Below, in pieces: positions 34,954-43,335 of a stretch of 64,000 nucleotides of DNA. The notes under the pieces are model-generated. The model was not told the DNA's origin, did no database searches, and saw nothing but the letters and a program-made list of their open reading frames with translations. The stretch lies in the NCBI RefSeq assembly GCF_019599145.1, contig NZ_CP080647.1, positions 682,001 to 746,000 of the forward strand, written 5' to 3'. The translations under genes were made by a program, and so were the position numbers. Position 1 is the stretch's first letter; each line of letters starts with the position of its first letter. The stretch comes from Streptomyces akebiae. GTDB taxonomy: Bacteria > Actinomycetota > Actinomycetes > Streptomycetales > Streptomycetaceae.

Positions 34954-35831
34954 GCACGCGCGAGGAACCGTCGTACGAGACGTCGGCATCCGTGCAACCC
35001 CCGTACGAGAGGTCGGCATCCGTGCAACCGCCGTTCGGGAAGCCGACATTCGGGAAGCCGTCGTACGAGTCGCTGTCGTACGAGACCCCGTCGCACGAGA
35101 CGCTGTCGGTCGAGGACCGCACGGACCGGATGGTCGTCACCCTCCGCCGGCCCGCCGCCCGTAACGCCATCAACAGCCGCATGATCGCTGAACTGCACCG
35201 CGTGTGCGAGGAGTTGGAGCGGGCTCCGAAGCTCCTCCTGCTCACCGGAGACGACGGCGTCTTCGCCGGCGGCGCCGACATCGGTGAACTGCGACGGCGT
35301 GGCCGGGACGAGGCGCTGGAGGGGATCAACAGCCGCCTGTTCGAGCGGGTGCGCAGGCTGCCCCTGCCCACCGTGGCCGCGGTGCCCGGCTGGGCGCTGG
35401 GCGGCGGCGCCGAGTTGGCGTACGCCTGCGACCTCAGGATCGCCGGGACGGACGCGGTGTTCGGCAACCCCGAACCGGGTCTGGGCATCCTCGCCGCCGC
35501 CGGTGCGTGCTGGCGGCTGCGAGAACTGGTGGGCGAGTCGGTGGCCAAGCAGGTCCTGCTCGCCGGACGCACCCTCGACGCCCGGGCCGCACTCGCCTGC
35601 GGGCTGGTCATGGACGTCGTACCGACGGACCGGCTGGCCGCCGAGGCGCACGCGCTGCTCGACCGGATGGCCCGCTCCTCCGCGCTCGCGCTGCGGCTCA
35701 CGAAGCTCGTCACCGACGCGCCGGGGGCCCATCCCGTGGCCGACGACCTCGCCCAGGCGGTGCTCTTCGAGAGCCCGGACAAGGAGGAGCGCATGACGCG
35801 CTTCCTGGAGAAGCACGGAGGCCGGGCATGA
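34950..35831 (+). CDS. paaF: Enoyl-CoA hydratase/isomerase (PaaF-like) with repeat-derived N-terminal extension
   Basis: A crotonase-fold enzyme, probably the 2,3-dehydroadipyl-CoA hydratase PaaF. The fold begins at about residue 52 (LSVEDRTDRMVVTLRRPAA). Oxyanion-hole motifs are GVFAGGADIGEL and ALGGGAELAYACD. One catalytic Glu is present in NPEPGLGI, while the second position is occupied by Ala/Gly (AAAGACW), so isomerase chemistry is also possible. ATG 34950 overlaps the thiolase stop (ATGA). The first ~50 residues are pentapeptide repeats (SYETS, ASVQP, PYERS and so on) encoded by a 15-bp minisatellite and are absent from normal PaaF. No better downstream start is visible. The symbol is assigned by position in the operon. 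Confidence 0.82.
   Translation: MSTREEPSYETSASVQPPYERSASVQPPFGKPTFGKPSYESLSYETPSHETLSVEDRTDRMVVTLRRPAARNAINSRMIAELHRVCEELERAPKLLLLTGDDGVFAGGADIGELRRRGRDEALEGINSRLFERVRRLPLPTVAAVPGWALGGGAELAYACDLRIAGTDAVFGNPEPGLGILAAAGACWRLRELVGESVAKQVLLAGRTLDARAALACGLVMDVVPTDRLAAEAHALLDRMARSSALALRLTKLVTDAPGAHPVADDLAQAVLFESPDKEERMTRFLEKHGGRA
34972..35106 (+). repeat. 15-bp minisatellite (9 units) in the paaF N-terminus
   Basis: Nine consecutive 15-bp units can be drawn from 34972. The first four form two near-identical 30-bp copies (34972-35001 and 35002-35031), followed by five 15-bp units starting CGTTCGGGA, CATTCGGGA or CGTACGAG. The units encode pentapeptides and keep the paaF frame. Confidence 0.88.
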
Positions 35832-36694
35832 CCTCGGCAGCAGCACCGCCCCCCGTGGTGGGGGTCATCGGCGGCGGTCGCATGGGCGCCGGTATCGCCC
35901 AGTCCTTCGCGTCCGCCGGGTCGAGCGTGGTCGTCGTGGAGCGCCACGGCTCCGCGGCCGCCGCCGCGGCGGAGCGGATCACCACGGGACTTCGGCAGGC
36001 GGCCGAGCGCGGGACGCTCGCCGGGCCGTCGCACCTCGACGCGCCGGACCGCGTCCGCGTCGTCTCCTCGGTCTTCGAACTGCCCCCCGACGCCGATCTG
36101 GTCGTCGAGGCCGTCCCGGAAGTCGCGGCTCTCAAGGCCGAGTTGCTCGCCGCCGCCGAGGATGTCGTGCACGAGGGATGCGTGCTGGCCAGCAACACCA
36201 GTTCCCTGTCCGTCAGCGAACTGGCGGCTGTCCTGCGGCGGCCCGGGCGGTTCCTGGGGATGCACTTCTTCAACCCCGTGCCCGTCTCCGCCCTCGTCGA
36301 GCTGGTCCTCGCCCCCGACACGACCGAAGCGACCCGGGCCGCGGCAGTCCGCTGGACGCACGCGCTCGGCAAACAGGACGTCGTCGTCAAGGACTCGCCC
36401 GGCTTCGCCAGCAGCCGCCTCGGCCTCGCCCTCGGTCTTGAGGCGATCCGCATGGTGGAGGAAGACGTCGCCGACCCGGAGGCCATCGACACGGCCATGC
36501 GCCTCGGCTACCGGCACCCGATGGGCCCGCTGCGGCTGACGGACGTGGTGGGACTCGACGTACGACTCGCCATCGCGGAGCACCTGCGGGCGACGCTCGG
36601 TGAGCGGTTCGCGCCGCCGCGGCTGCTGCGGGAGAAGGTCGCCCGCGGTGAGCTGGGCCGCAAGACCGGTCAGGGGTTCTACCGATGGCAGTGA
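35828..36694 (+). CDS. paaH: 3-Hydroxyacyl-CoA dehydrogenase (PaaH-like)
   Basis: A 288-residue NAD-dependent dehydrogenase that oxidises 3-hydroxyadipyl-CoA to 3-oxoadipyl-CoA. The Rossmann motif is VIGGGRMGAGIAQ near residue 13. Catalytic elements are VLASNTSSLSVSELA, GMHFFNPVPVSALVEL (His-Phe-Phe-Asn) and the C-terminal domain start DSPGFASSRLG. It is the short single-unit form, about 290 residues, while E. coli PaaH is a longer fused form. It is coupled by ATGA to the preceding gene and overlaps the next by about 10 bp. Confidence 0.92.
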   Translation: MTSAAAPPPVVGVIGGGRMGAGIAQSFASAGSSVVVVERHGSAAAAAAERITTGLRQAAERGTLAGPSHLDAPDRVRVVSSVFELPPDADLVVEAVPEVAALKAELLAAAEDVVHEGCVLASNTSSLSVSELAAVLRRPGRFLGMHFFNPVPVSALVELVLAPDTTEATRAAAVRWTHALGKQDVVVKDSPGFASSRLGLALGLEAIRMVEEDVADPEAIDTAMRLGYRHPMGPLRLTDVVGLDVRLAIAEHLRATLGERFAPPRLLREKVARGELGRKTGQGFYRWQ

Positions 36695-37521
36695 GCGAAA
36701 GAGTCCGGGCCATGAGCGAAAGCCCCGCGTCGCACGGTGTGTCGTACGAGGTCACCGACGCCGTGGCCGTGATCGAACTGCGCGGACGCAACGCCGGCAA
36801 CGCCCTCGACGCGCACCTGCGTGGCGCCCTCCTCATGGCCGCCCGGCGGCTGACCACGGACGCCCGGCGCGGGGTGCGGGCGGCCCTGATCACCGCCCGC
36901 GGCCGGCACTTCTGCGTCGGCCAGGACCTCAAGGAGCACGCCCATCTGCTGAAGACCTCGCCCGCCACCGCCTTCGCCAACATCCCCGACCACTACAACC
37001 CGCTGGTGAAGGAGCTGCACGCGCTGCCGATCCCGCTCGTCGTCGCGGTCGAGGGCTCCTGTGTCGGCGCCGGACTGGGCCTCGCGCTCTGCGCGGACGT
37101 ACGCGTGGCGGCCGAGGGCGCCCGTTTCGCCACCGCGTTCGGCGGTGTCGCCCTCGCCTCGGACTCGGGGGTGGCCCGCGCCCTGGCCCGGCAGCTGGGC
37201 CCCTCCCGCACCGCCGGACTCATGCTGCTCGGCGACACCTTCTCCGCGCGGGACGCCGAGCAGTGGGGGCTGGTGCACCGCGTCGTCACGGACGGCTCGG
37301 CCGCCGCCGAGGGCGTGGCCCTGGCCCGCGCCCTGGCCGCCGGGCCCACCGCCGCGCACCGGGAGACCAAGGCCCTGCTGCGGTCGGCGGCCATCACCAC
37401 CCTGTCGGCGGCGCTGGAGCGCGAGTCCGTCGTCCAGCGGCGGCTCGGCACCACCGACGACCACCGCGAGGCCGTCACCGCCTTCCTCGAACGGCGAGGC
37501 CCGGTCTTCCGCGGCCGCTGA
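36685..37521 (+). CDS. paaG: Enoyl-CoA hydratase/isomerase (PaaG-like)
   Basis: A crotonase-fold enzyme matching PaaG, the isomerase that converts ring-1,2-epoxyphenylacetyl-CoA to oxepin-CoA and shifts double bonds later. PaaG-like features are [37 protein letters not shown] and [17 protein letters not shown], followed by [13 protein letters not shown]. Three in-frame starts exist: ATG 36685 (10-bp overlap with paaH), GTG 36691 and ATG 36712. The last follows a small duplication, GAGCGAAAG occurring twice, so the true start is uncertain. The protein is 269-278 residues. Confidence 0.88.
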   Translation: MAVSERVRAMSESPASHGVSYEVTDAVAVIELRGRNAGNALDAHLRGALLMAARRLTTDARRGVRAALITARGRHFCVGQDLKEHAHLLKTSPATAFANIPDHYNPLVKELHALPIPLVVAVEGSCVGAGLGLALCADVRVAAEGARFATAFGGVALASDSGVARALARQLGPSRTAGLMLLGDTFSARDAEQWGLVHRVVTDGSAAAEGVALARALAAGPTAAHRETKALLRSAAITTLSAALERESVVQRRLGTTDDHREAVTAFLERRGPVFRGR

Positions 37522-37530
37522 CCGCCCGTC

Positions 37531-37695
37531 ACCCATGAAACGAGCACCCGTGAAACGAGCACCCGTGCCAGGAACACCCGTGAATCGAGCACTCATGCAG
37601 CAGACCCCTGGGCCAGAGACACCCGCGCAAGGGACACCCGCGCAAGAGACACCCGTGCAAGGGACACCCTCGGAAGAGGCACCCGACTCCGTGAA
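37531..37695 (+). repeat. 15-bp minisatellite (about 11 units) in the paaA leader
   Basis: The leader between paaG and paaA is made of consecutive 15-bp units beginning ACCC, at 37531, 37546, 37561 and so on to 37666, then a partial unit. Several units carry an ATG or GTG in the paaA frame (37535, 37550, 37565, 37580, 37595, 37655), and the frame stays open through to paaA. If translated, it would add a repeat of PVKRA/TPAQG-like pentapeptides. Confidence 0.9.
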
Positions 37696-37696
37696 C

Positions 37697-38629
37697 ATGT
37701 CCGCGTTCGAGGACACCATCGCCCGTGACCAGCGCATCGAACCCCGCGACTGGATGCCGGACGCCTACCGGGCCACGCTCGTCCGGCAGATCGCGCAGCA
37801 CGCGCACTCGGAGATTATCGGCATGCAGCCGGAGGGCGAGTGGATCACGCGCGCGCCCTCGCTGCGCCGCAAGGCGATCCTCTTCGCCAAGGTGCAGGAC
37901 GAGGCCGGCCACGGGCTCTACCTGTACTCGGCGGCCGAGACCCTCGGCGCCGACCGCACCGACCTGACGCAGCGGTTGATCGACGGCCGCCAGAAGTACT
38001 CCTCGATCTTCAACTACCCCACCCGGACCTTCGCCGACGTCGGGGTGATCGGCTGGTTCGTGGACGGGGCGGCCATCTGCAACCAGGTCCCGCTGTGCCG
38101 CACCTCCTACGGCCCGTACGGACGCGCCATGGTCCGCGTCTGCAAGGAGGAGTCCTTCCACCAACGGCAGGGCTACGAACTGCTGTTGACCATGATGCGC
38201 GGCACGGACGCACAGCGCGCCATGGTGCAGGACGCCGTCGACCGCTGGTGGTGGCCCTCCCTGATGATGTTCGGCCCGCCCGACGACGACTCGCCCAACT
38301 CGGCGCGGTCCATGGCCTGGAAGATCAAGCGCCACACCAACGACGAACTCCGGCAGCGCTTCGTCGACATGACCGTCCCGCAGGCCGAGAAGCTCGGCGT
38401 CATCCTCCCCGACCCGGACCTGAAGTGGAACGAGGAGCGCGGCCACCACGATTTCTCCACCCCCGACTGGGACGAACTGAAGCGGGTCGTCTCCGGTGAC
38501 GGACCGTGCAATGCCGAGCGGGTCGCCCGTCGCCGGGCCGCGCACGAGGAGGGCGCCTGGGTACGGCGGGCCGCTGTCGCGCACGCCGCCAAGCGGACGG
38601 CCCGGCTGCGGGAAGGGGCGGTGGCATGA
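37697..38629 (+). CDS. paaA: Ring-1,2-phenylacetyl-CoA epoxidase catalytic subunit PaaA
   Basis: PaaA is the di-iron catalytic subunit of the multicomponent monooxygenase that epoxidises phenylacetyl-CoA. From ATG 37697 it has 310 residues, matching E. coli PaaA (309). The family start [19 protein letters not shown] follows. Iron-ligand regions are readable in [17 protein letters not shown] and [31 protein letters not shown] and [17 protein letters not shown] are also highly conserved. The frame is open back to ATG 37535 through the minisatellite; GGAAGAGG at 37671-37678 supports initiation at GTG 37691 or ATG 37697. It is coupled to paaB by ATGA. Confidence 0.96.
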   Translation: MSAFEDTIARDQRIEPRDWMPDAYRATLVRQIAQHAHSEIIGMQPEGEWITRAPSLRRKAILFAKVQDEAGHGLYLYSAAETLGADRTDLTQRLIDGRQKYSSIFNYPTRTFADVGVIGWFVDGAAICNQVPLCRTSYGPYGRAMVRVCKEESFHQRQGYELLLTMMRGTDAQRAMVQDAVDRWWWPSLMMFGPPDDDSPNSARSMAWKIKRHTNDELRQRFVDMTVPQAEKLGVILPDPDLKWNEERGHHDFSTPDWDELKRVVSGDGPCNAERVARRRAAHEEGAWVRRAAVAHAAKRTARLREGAVA

Positions 38630-38922
38630 GCACGAAGAGAACCGGCGACTGGCCGCTGTACGAGGTGTTCGTCCGCGGCAAGCGCGGGCTCAATCACGTC
38701 CACGTCGGCTCCCTGCGCGCCGCCGACGACGAGATGGCCCTGCTGCACGCCCGCGATCTCTACACCCGGCGCAACGAGGGCGTGAGCATCTGGGCCGTGC
38801 GCTCGGACACCGTCGCGGCCTCCGCGCCCGACGAGAAGGACCCCTTCTTCGCGCCCAGCGGCGACAAGGTCTACCGGCACCCCACCTTCTACGACATCCC
38901 CGACGACGTCCCGCACATCTAG
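38626..38922 (+). CDS. paaB: Phenylacetyl-CoA epoxidase subunit PaaB
   Basis: A small structural subunit of 98 residues that bridges PaaAC heterodimers. Family-typical [39 protein letters not shown] and the C-terminal [16 protein letters not shown] are all present. The start overlaps the paaA stop. It is followed by a 63-bp gap with a weak hairpin before paaC, the only sizeable gap between genes in paaABCDE. Confidence 0.95.
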   Translation: MSTKRTGDWPLYEVFVRGKRGLNHVHVGSLRAADDEMALLHARDLYTRRNEGVSIWAVRSDTVAASAPDEKDPFFAPSGDKVYRHPTFYDIPDDVPHI

Positions 38923-38923
38923 G

Positions 38924-38952
38924 GGGTGCTTCGAAAGTCCCGCACAGCACCC
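38924..38952 (+). terminator. Weak intra-operon hairpin after paaB
   Basis: A 7-bp stem (GGGTGCT 38924-38930 with AGCACCC 38946-38952) and a 15-nt loop lie just after paaB. It may attenuate or protect mRNA rather than terminate fully. Confidence 0.4.
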
Positions 38953-38985
38953 AACCACATCGACAGGAACAGCTAGGAGCAGCCC

Positions 38986-39852
38986 ATGACCGACGAGGAC
39001 CTGTACGTCGACGGCGACGGCGCGCGGTGGGCGTTCGGCACCGGGTTCACCGACCCGCTGCACGGCGTCGACCAGGCGGTACCCGACGGGGTCGACGCCG
39101 CCGACCTGGCCGCTTGTTGTCTGGCACTCGGCGACGACGCCCTGGTGTCCGCGCAGCGGCTGGCCGAATGGTGCACCCGCGCGCCCGAGTTGGAGGAGGA
39201 GCTGGCGCTCGCCAACATCGGCCTGGACCTCCTCGGCCAGGCCCGTCTGCTGTACGCCAGGGCGGGCCTGGCCGACGGCACGGGCCGTGGCGAGGACGCG
39301 TACGCCTACTTCCGCGACGCGGAGGACTTCCGCAACGTACGTCTCGCCGAACTGCCGGGCGGCGACTTCGCGTTCACCGTCGGCCGCCTGCTGGTGCTGT
39401 CCGTCTGGCGGCTGGCCGTGTGCGAGGCGCTCGCCGGCGCAGCCGACCCGGTGCTGGCCGCGATCGCGGCCAAGAGCTCCAAGGAGCTCGCCTACCACCG
39501 CCGTTGGGCCGCGGAGTGGACGGTACGGCTCGGTGACGGCACCGCCGAGTCCGCCGCACGGATACGGGCCGCGCTGGACGCCCTCGCCCCCTGGCTGGAC
39601 GAGTTGCTGACGGACCGGGCGGCCGCGCCCCTCGGCGCGGATCCGGCCGCCGTCGCCGCGCGGACCCGGCTGGAGCTGTTCCACGTACTGGGCGACGCAG
39701 GGCTGAACCACTCCACCGACGTGTCCCCGCTCGACACACCGGCCTCCCCGGTCCCGGGCTCCGGCAGGAACGGACGGCACACCCCGCACCTGGCGCCCCT
39801 CCTCGCCGAACTGCAGAGCGTCGCCCGCGCCCACCCGGAGGCGTCGTGGTGA
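38986..39852 (+). CDS. paaC: Phenylacetyl-CoA epoxidase structural subunit PaaC
   Basis: PaaC is the PaaA paralogue that lacks a working metal site and stabilises the oxygenase. The 288-residue protein contains LALGDDALVSAQRLAEWC, LALANIGLDLLGQARLLYA, EDFRNVRLAELPGGDFAFT and the conserved SSKELAYHRRWAAEW. The start is ATG 38986, preceded by GGAACAGCTAGGAGC (AGGAG). It overlaps paaD by a few bases. Confidence 0.95.
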   Translation: MTDEDLYVDGDGARWAFGTGFTDPLHGVDQAVPDGVDAADLAACCLALGDDALVSAQRLAEWCTRAPELEEELALANIGLDLLGQARLLYARAGLADGTGRGEDAYAYFRDAEDFRNVRLAELPGGDFAFTVGRLLVLSVWRLAVCEALAGAADPVLAAIAAKSSKELAYHRRWAAEWTVRLGDGTAESAARIRAALDALAPWLDELLTDRAAAPLGADPAAVAARTRLELFHVLGDAGLNHSTDVSPLDTPASPVPGSGRNGRHTPHLAPLLAELQSVARAHPEASW

Positions 39853-40373
39853 CGTTGTCGTCGGAACGGGCGTCGCGGATCGCCGCCGAGGTCCCCGACC
39901 CCGAACTGCCGATGCTGACGCTCGCCGACCTCGGGGTGCTGCACGGCGTCGAGGTGACGCCGGAGGGAGCCGTCGTCGCACGGCTCACCCCGACGTACGC
40001 GGGCTGCCCCGCCGTGGCCGAGATGCGCGCCGAGGTGGCGGCCCGGCTGCTGGCCGCCGGCTTCGTCGACGTCCGGGTGGTCACGGTGCTCGACCCGCCG
40101 TGGACCACCGACCGGATCACCGACGAGGGCCGCCGCAAGCTGGCGGAGCACGGCATCGCGCCGCCCGGCCCGCGCGACGCCCCCGGCCCGCGCAGTGACC
40201 CCGGCCCGGCCTGGGTGAGCCTGACCACCCTCGCACCGCCCGAAGTGCCCTGCCCGCGCTGCGCCTCTGCCGACACCGAGGAGATCTCGCGCTTCGCCGC
40301 CACCGCCTGCACGGCACTTCGGCGCTGCCGTACCTGTCGGGAGCCGTTCCCTCACGTCAAGGACCTGCCATGA
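39846..40373 (+). CDS. paaD: PaaD, iron-sulfur assembly-like factor of the epoxidase
   Basis: A 175-residue protein with an N-terminal MIP18/DUF59 domain (VPDPELPMLTLADLGVL, then TPTYAGCPAVAEM). The C-terminal zinc-ribbon-like part carries Cys pairs in PCPRCASADT and RRCRTCREPF. PaaD is needed for maturation of the PaaABCE complex, probably the Fe-S cluster of PaaE. GTG 39846 or GTG 39849 may be the start; the latter gives a GTGA overlap with paaC. The stop overlaps the ATG of paaE. Confidence 0.93.
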   Translation: MVTLSSERASRIAAEVPDPELPMLTLADLGVLHGVEVTPEGAVVARLTPTYAGCPAVAEMRAEVAARLLAAGFVDVRVVTVLDPPWTTDRITDEGRRKLAEHGIAPPGPRDAPGPRSDPGPAWVSLTTLAPPEVPCPRCASADTEEISRFAATACTALRRCRTCREPFPHVKDLP

Positions 40374-41485
40374 CCCTCCCAGCACCCCCGACCGCCACGC
40401 GGTCCCGCCGTCGCCCCGCCTTCCACGAGCTGCGGGTGTCCGCCGTGGAACCGCTGTGCGCCGACGCGGCCGCCCTCACCTTCGACGTCCCCGACGGCCT
40501 GGCCGCCGAGTTCGCGTTCCGGCCCGGTCAGTGCCTCACCGTGCGCCGCGAGATCGACGGTCGCGACGAGCGGCGCTCGTACTCGATCTGCTCACCGGCC
40601 GGCACGGTGCCCCGCATCGGCGTCCGCGTGGTGCCGGGCGGCTTGTTCTCCTCCTGGCTCGTGCACGGCGTACGCCCCGGGGACACCTTGCAGGTCATGG
40701 CCCCGGCCGGTGCGTTCACGCCGGATCTGACCAGTGCCGGCGGCTACGGCCACCAGGTACTCGTCGCCGCCGGGTCCGGGATCACCCCGATGCTGTCCAT
40801 CGCCGCGTCCGTCCTCGCCGCGGACGAGGACGCGCGCGTCACGCTCCTGTACGGCAACCGGCGCGCCGGCACGGTGATGTTCGCCGACGAACTCGCCGAC
40901 CTGAAGGACCGGTACCCGGCCCGCTTCCAGCTCGCCCACGTCCTGTCCCGCGAGCCGCGCGAGGCCGAGCTGCTCTCCGGCCGTCTCGACACGGCACGGC
41001 TCACCGCACTGCTGGACGCTCTCCTCGACATCCGGGAGGTCGCCCACTGGTGGCTGTGCGGCCCGCACGGCCTGGTGCGCGACACCCACGCGCTCCTGAC
41101 CGGACTCGGTGTCCCGGCGGACCGGGTCCACCGGGAGCTGTTCCACGCGGACGAGGAGCCGCCCGCGCCGACCACCACCGCCCGCGAGGACACCGCCGAC
41201 CGAGGCCCCGAGAGCGAGGTCACCGTGGTCCTCAACGGCAGGGCGACCACGTTCGCCGCGCCACGCGACCGCAGCATCCTCGACGGCGCCCAACAGGCCC
41301 GGCCCGACCTGCCGTTCGCGTGCAAGGGCGGAGTCTGCGGCACCTGCCGCGCCCGCGTCACCGACGGCGACGCCGACATGCGCCGCAACTACGCCCTGGA
41401 ACCGGCAGAGGTCTCCGCGGGCTACGTCCTCACCTGCCAGACCTATGCCGTCTCCGACACCCTCACGGTCGACTTCGACGGTTGA
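40370..41485 (+). CDS. paaE: Phenylacetyl-CoA epoxidase reductase PaaE
   Basis: The electron-transfer subunit passes NADPH electrons through FAD and a [2Fe-2S] cluster to PaaA. The protein has 371 residues. The FAD-binding domain shows RRSYSICSPAG, the NAD-binding part VLVAAGSGITPMLS, and the C-terminal plant-type ferredoxin domain has Cys318, Cys323, Cys326 and Cys356 (CKGGVCGTC and LTCQT). ATG 40370 overlaps the paaD stop. A hairpin terminator follows. Confidence 0.95.
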   Translation: MTLPAPPTATRSRRRPAFHELRVSAVEPLCADAAALTFDVPDGLAAEFAFRPGQCLTVRREIDGRDERRSYSICSPAGTVPRIGVRVVPGGLFSSWLVHGVRPGDTLQVMAPAGAFTPDLTSAGGYGHQVLVAAGSGITPMLSIAASVLAADEDARVTLLYGNRRAGTVMFADELADLKDRYPARFQLAHVLSREPREAELLSGRLDTARLTALLDALLDIREVAHWWLCGPHGLVRDTHALLTGLGVPADRVHRELFHADEEPPAPTTTAREDTADRGPESEVTVVLNGRATTFAAPRDRSILDGAQQARPDLPFACKGGVCGTCRARVTDGDADMRRNYALEPAEVSAGYVLTCQTYAVSDTLTVDFDG

Positions 41486-41518
41486 GAACGCGGACCGGTC
41501 CTGTCTCGTCGGCGTCTT

Positions 41519-41544
41519 CGGTGCCGCCGGGCTCGCCGGCACCG
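41519..41544 (+). terminator. Terminator after paaE
   Basis: An 8-bp perfect stem (CGGTGCCG 41519-41526 with CGGCACCG 41537-41544), 10-nt loop, lies 33 nt after the paaE stop. Confidence 0.65.
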
Positions 41545-41698
41545 GACGTTTCCTGGGAAGGCGCAGGTGCAGGCGCCCGTGCGGTTCCCCGTTCCGGCGC
41601 TGTGAACTGATCAAAGGATCAGGGCCCCTTGACAGCCCGGGATCGCGCAACCGATCCGAGCGCCAACGGGCCCTGTTGCCGTGGCGTCCAGCTCCCGG

Positions 41699-43111
41699 CT
41701 ACATGTTGATCATGTGGCCGGCGAGGCCGTGGACGGCTTCCTTCACGGCTTCACCCAGGGTGGGGTGGGCGTGGACGTTGCGGGCGACCTCGTGGACGGT
41801 GAGGTCCCACTGCTGGGCCAGCGTCAGTTCGGGGAGCAGTTCCGTGACGTCGGGGCCGATGAGGTGGCCGCCGAGGAGTTCGCCGTACTTGGCGTCGCTG
41901 ATCAGCTTCACGAAGCCGGTGGCGTCGCCCAGGCCATGGGCCTTGGCGTTCGCGGTGAACGGGAACTTGGCCACCTGGACGTCGAAGCCCTTCTCCCGCG
42001 CCTGCGCCTCGGTGTAGCCGAAGCTGGCGATCTGCGGCTGGCAGAAGGTGGACCGCGGGATCATCACGTAGTCCAGTTCCATGGTCTCCGCGCCGGCGAT
42101 CGTCTCGGCGGCGACCACGCCCATCGCCTCGGCGGCGTGCGCCAGCATCAGCTTCGCGGTGACGTCGCCGATGGCGTAGATGTGCGGCACGGAGGTGCGG
42201 CAGCGGCCGTCGACGTCGATCGCGCCACGCTCGGTGACGCGCACGCCGGTGTTCTCCAGGCCGTAGCCGGTGACGTTCGGCGCGAAGCCGATCGCCTGGA
42301 GGACCTTGTCGGCCTGAAGGACCTGCTGGGTTCCGTCCTTGCCGGTGACCGTGACCCGGACCTGCGGACCGGACTCGTCGATCGACTCGACGCGGGTCGA
42401 GGTGAGCACGTCGATGCCCAACCTCCGGTACTGCTTGGCCAGTTCGGCGGAGACCTCGGCGTCCTCCAGCGGGGCGACACGGTCGAGGAACTCGACGATC
42501 GTCACCTTCACGCCGTAGTTGTGCAGCACGTACGCGAACTCGACACCGATCGCGCCGGCGCCCGCGATGACGATCGACTGCGGCAGGTCCTCGGCGAGGA
42601 TCTGCTCCTCGTACGTGACGACGCGCGAGGTACGGCGGGTGCCGGGCAGCAGCCTGGGTGTCGCCCCGGCGGCGATGACACAGTGGTCGAAGCCGATGGT
42701 GCGGGTGTTGCCGTCGAAGTCGGCCACCTGGAGTGTGTGCGGGTCGACGAACGTGCCGCGACCGCTGATCTCCGTGATCTTGTTCTTCTTCATCAGGTAG
42801 TGGACGCCCTTGACCCGGCCGTCCGCGACCTTCCGGCTGCGGCGGAAGGCCTCCCCGTAGTCGAAGGAGACCTCACCCTCGACCTTGATGCCGAAGGTCT
42901 TCGCCTCACGCGTGAAGATGTGCGCGAGCTCGGCGTTGCGCAGCAGGGCCTTGGTGGGGATACAGCCCACGTTCAGGCAGACGCCGCCCCAGTACTTCTC
43001 CTCGACGACCGCGACGCTCTTGCCCAGCTGGGCGGCCCGGATGGCGGCTACGTATCCGCCGGGGCCCGCGCCGAGTACGACTACGTCGAAGTGCTCACCC
43101 TGCTCGTCCAT
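41699..43111 (-). CDS. lpdA: Dihydrolipoamide dehydrogenase (E3)
   Basis: E3 reoxidises the lipoyl groups of 2-oxoacid dehydrogenase complexes, reducing NAD+. The 470-residue protein has the FAD motif [13 protein letters not shown], the redox-active disulfide Cys45/Cys50 ([16 protein letters not shown]), the NAD-binding [13 protein letters not shown], a second FAD contact [18 protein letters not shown] and the C-terminal His-containing [13 protein letters not shown]. It converges on the paa operon and is most simply read as the E3 partner of the E1/E2 genes at 28523-31997 (inference). A GAACA-aac-TGTTC palindrome lies about 62 bp upstream. Confidence 0.95.
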   Translation of the reverse strand: MDEQGEHFDVVVLGAGPGGYVAAIRAAQLGKSVAVVEEKYWGGVCLNVGCIPTKALLRNAELAHIFTREAKTFGIKVEGEVSFDYGEAFRRSRKVADGRVKGVHYLMKKNKITEISGRGTFVDPHTLQVADFDGNTRTIGFDHCVIAAGATPRLLPGTRRTSRVVTYEEQILAEDLPQSIVIAGAGAIGVEFAYVLHNYGVKVTIVEFLDRVAPLEDAEVSAELAKQYRRLGIDVLTSTRVESIDESGPQVRVTVTGKDGTQQVLQADKVLQAIGFAPNVTGYGLENTGVRVTERGAIDVDGRCRTSVPHIYAIGDVTAKLMLAHAAEAMGVVAAETIAGAETMELDYVMIPRSTFCQPQIASFGYTEAQAREKGFDVQVAKFPFTANAKAHGLGDATGFVKLISDAKYGELLGGHLIGPDVTELLPELTLAQQWDLTVHEVARNVHAHPTLGEAVKEAVHGLAGHMINM

Positions 43112-43172
43112 GGACGGCTTCCTTTCGGCTGGGGCGGCCGGCTCCCGCGAGAGACCGACTCGCTCCCGATTC

Positions 43173-43185
43173 GAACAAACTGTTC
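43173..43185. promoter_or_regulatory. GAACA-n3-TGTTC palindrome upstream of lpdA
   Basis: A 13-bp inverted repeat in an AT-richer patch lies about 62 bp before the lpdA start and could be a repressor site. The cognate regulator is unknown. Confidence 0.4.
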
Positions 43186-43335
43186 ATCATTGCGACGGCG
43201 ACGGTAGGTCTCCGGGCCACCGCCCGCCGCCCGGGAACCGGTGGAGGACGAGGGAGGCGTCCCTGTGGTTCACCCGCTCGGCGGCGGTTCCCCGGACGTG
43301 GGCTTCAGCACTCCGGCGCCGTGATCCATGCCCGC

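Noticed and set aside
36691..36720. The GAGCGAAAG duplication near the paaG start as a regulatory repeat
   Set aside because: Only two short copies; more simply a local duplication at the gene junction, noted under paaG.
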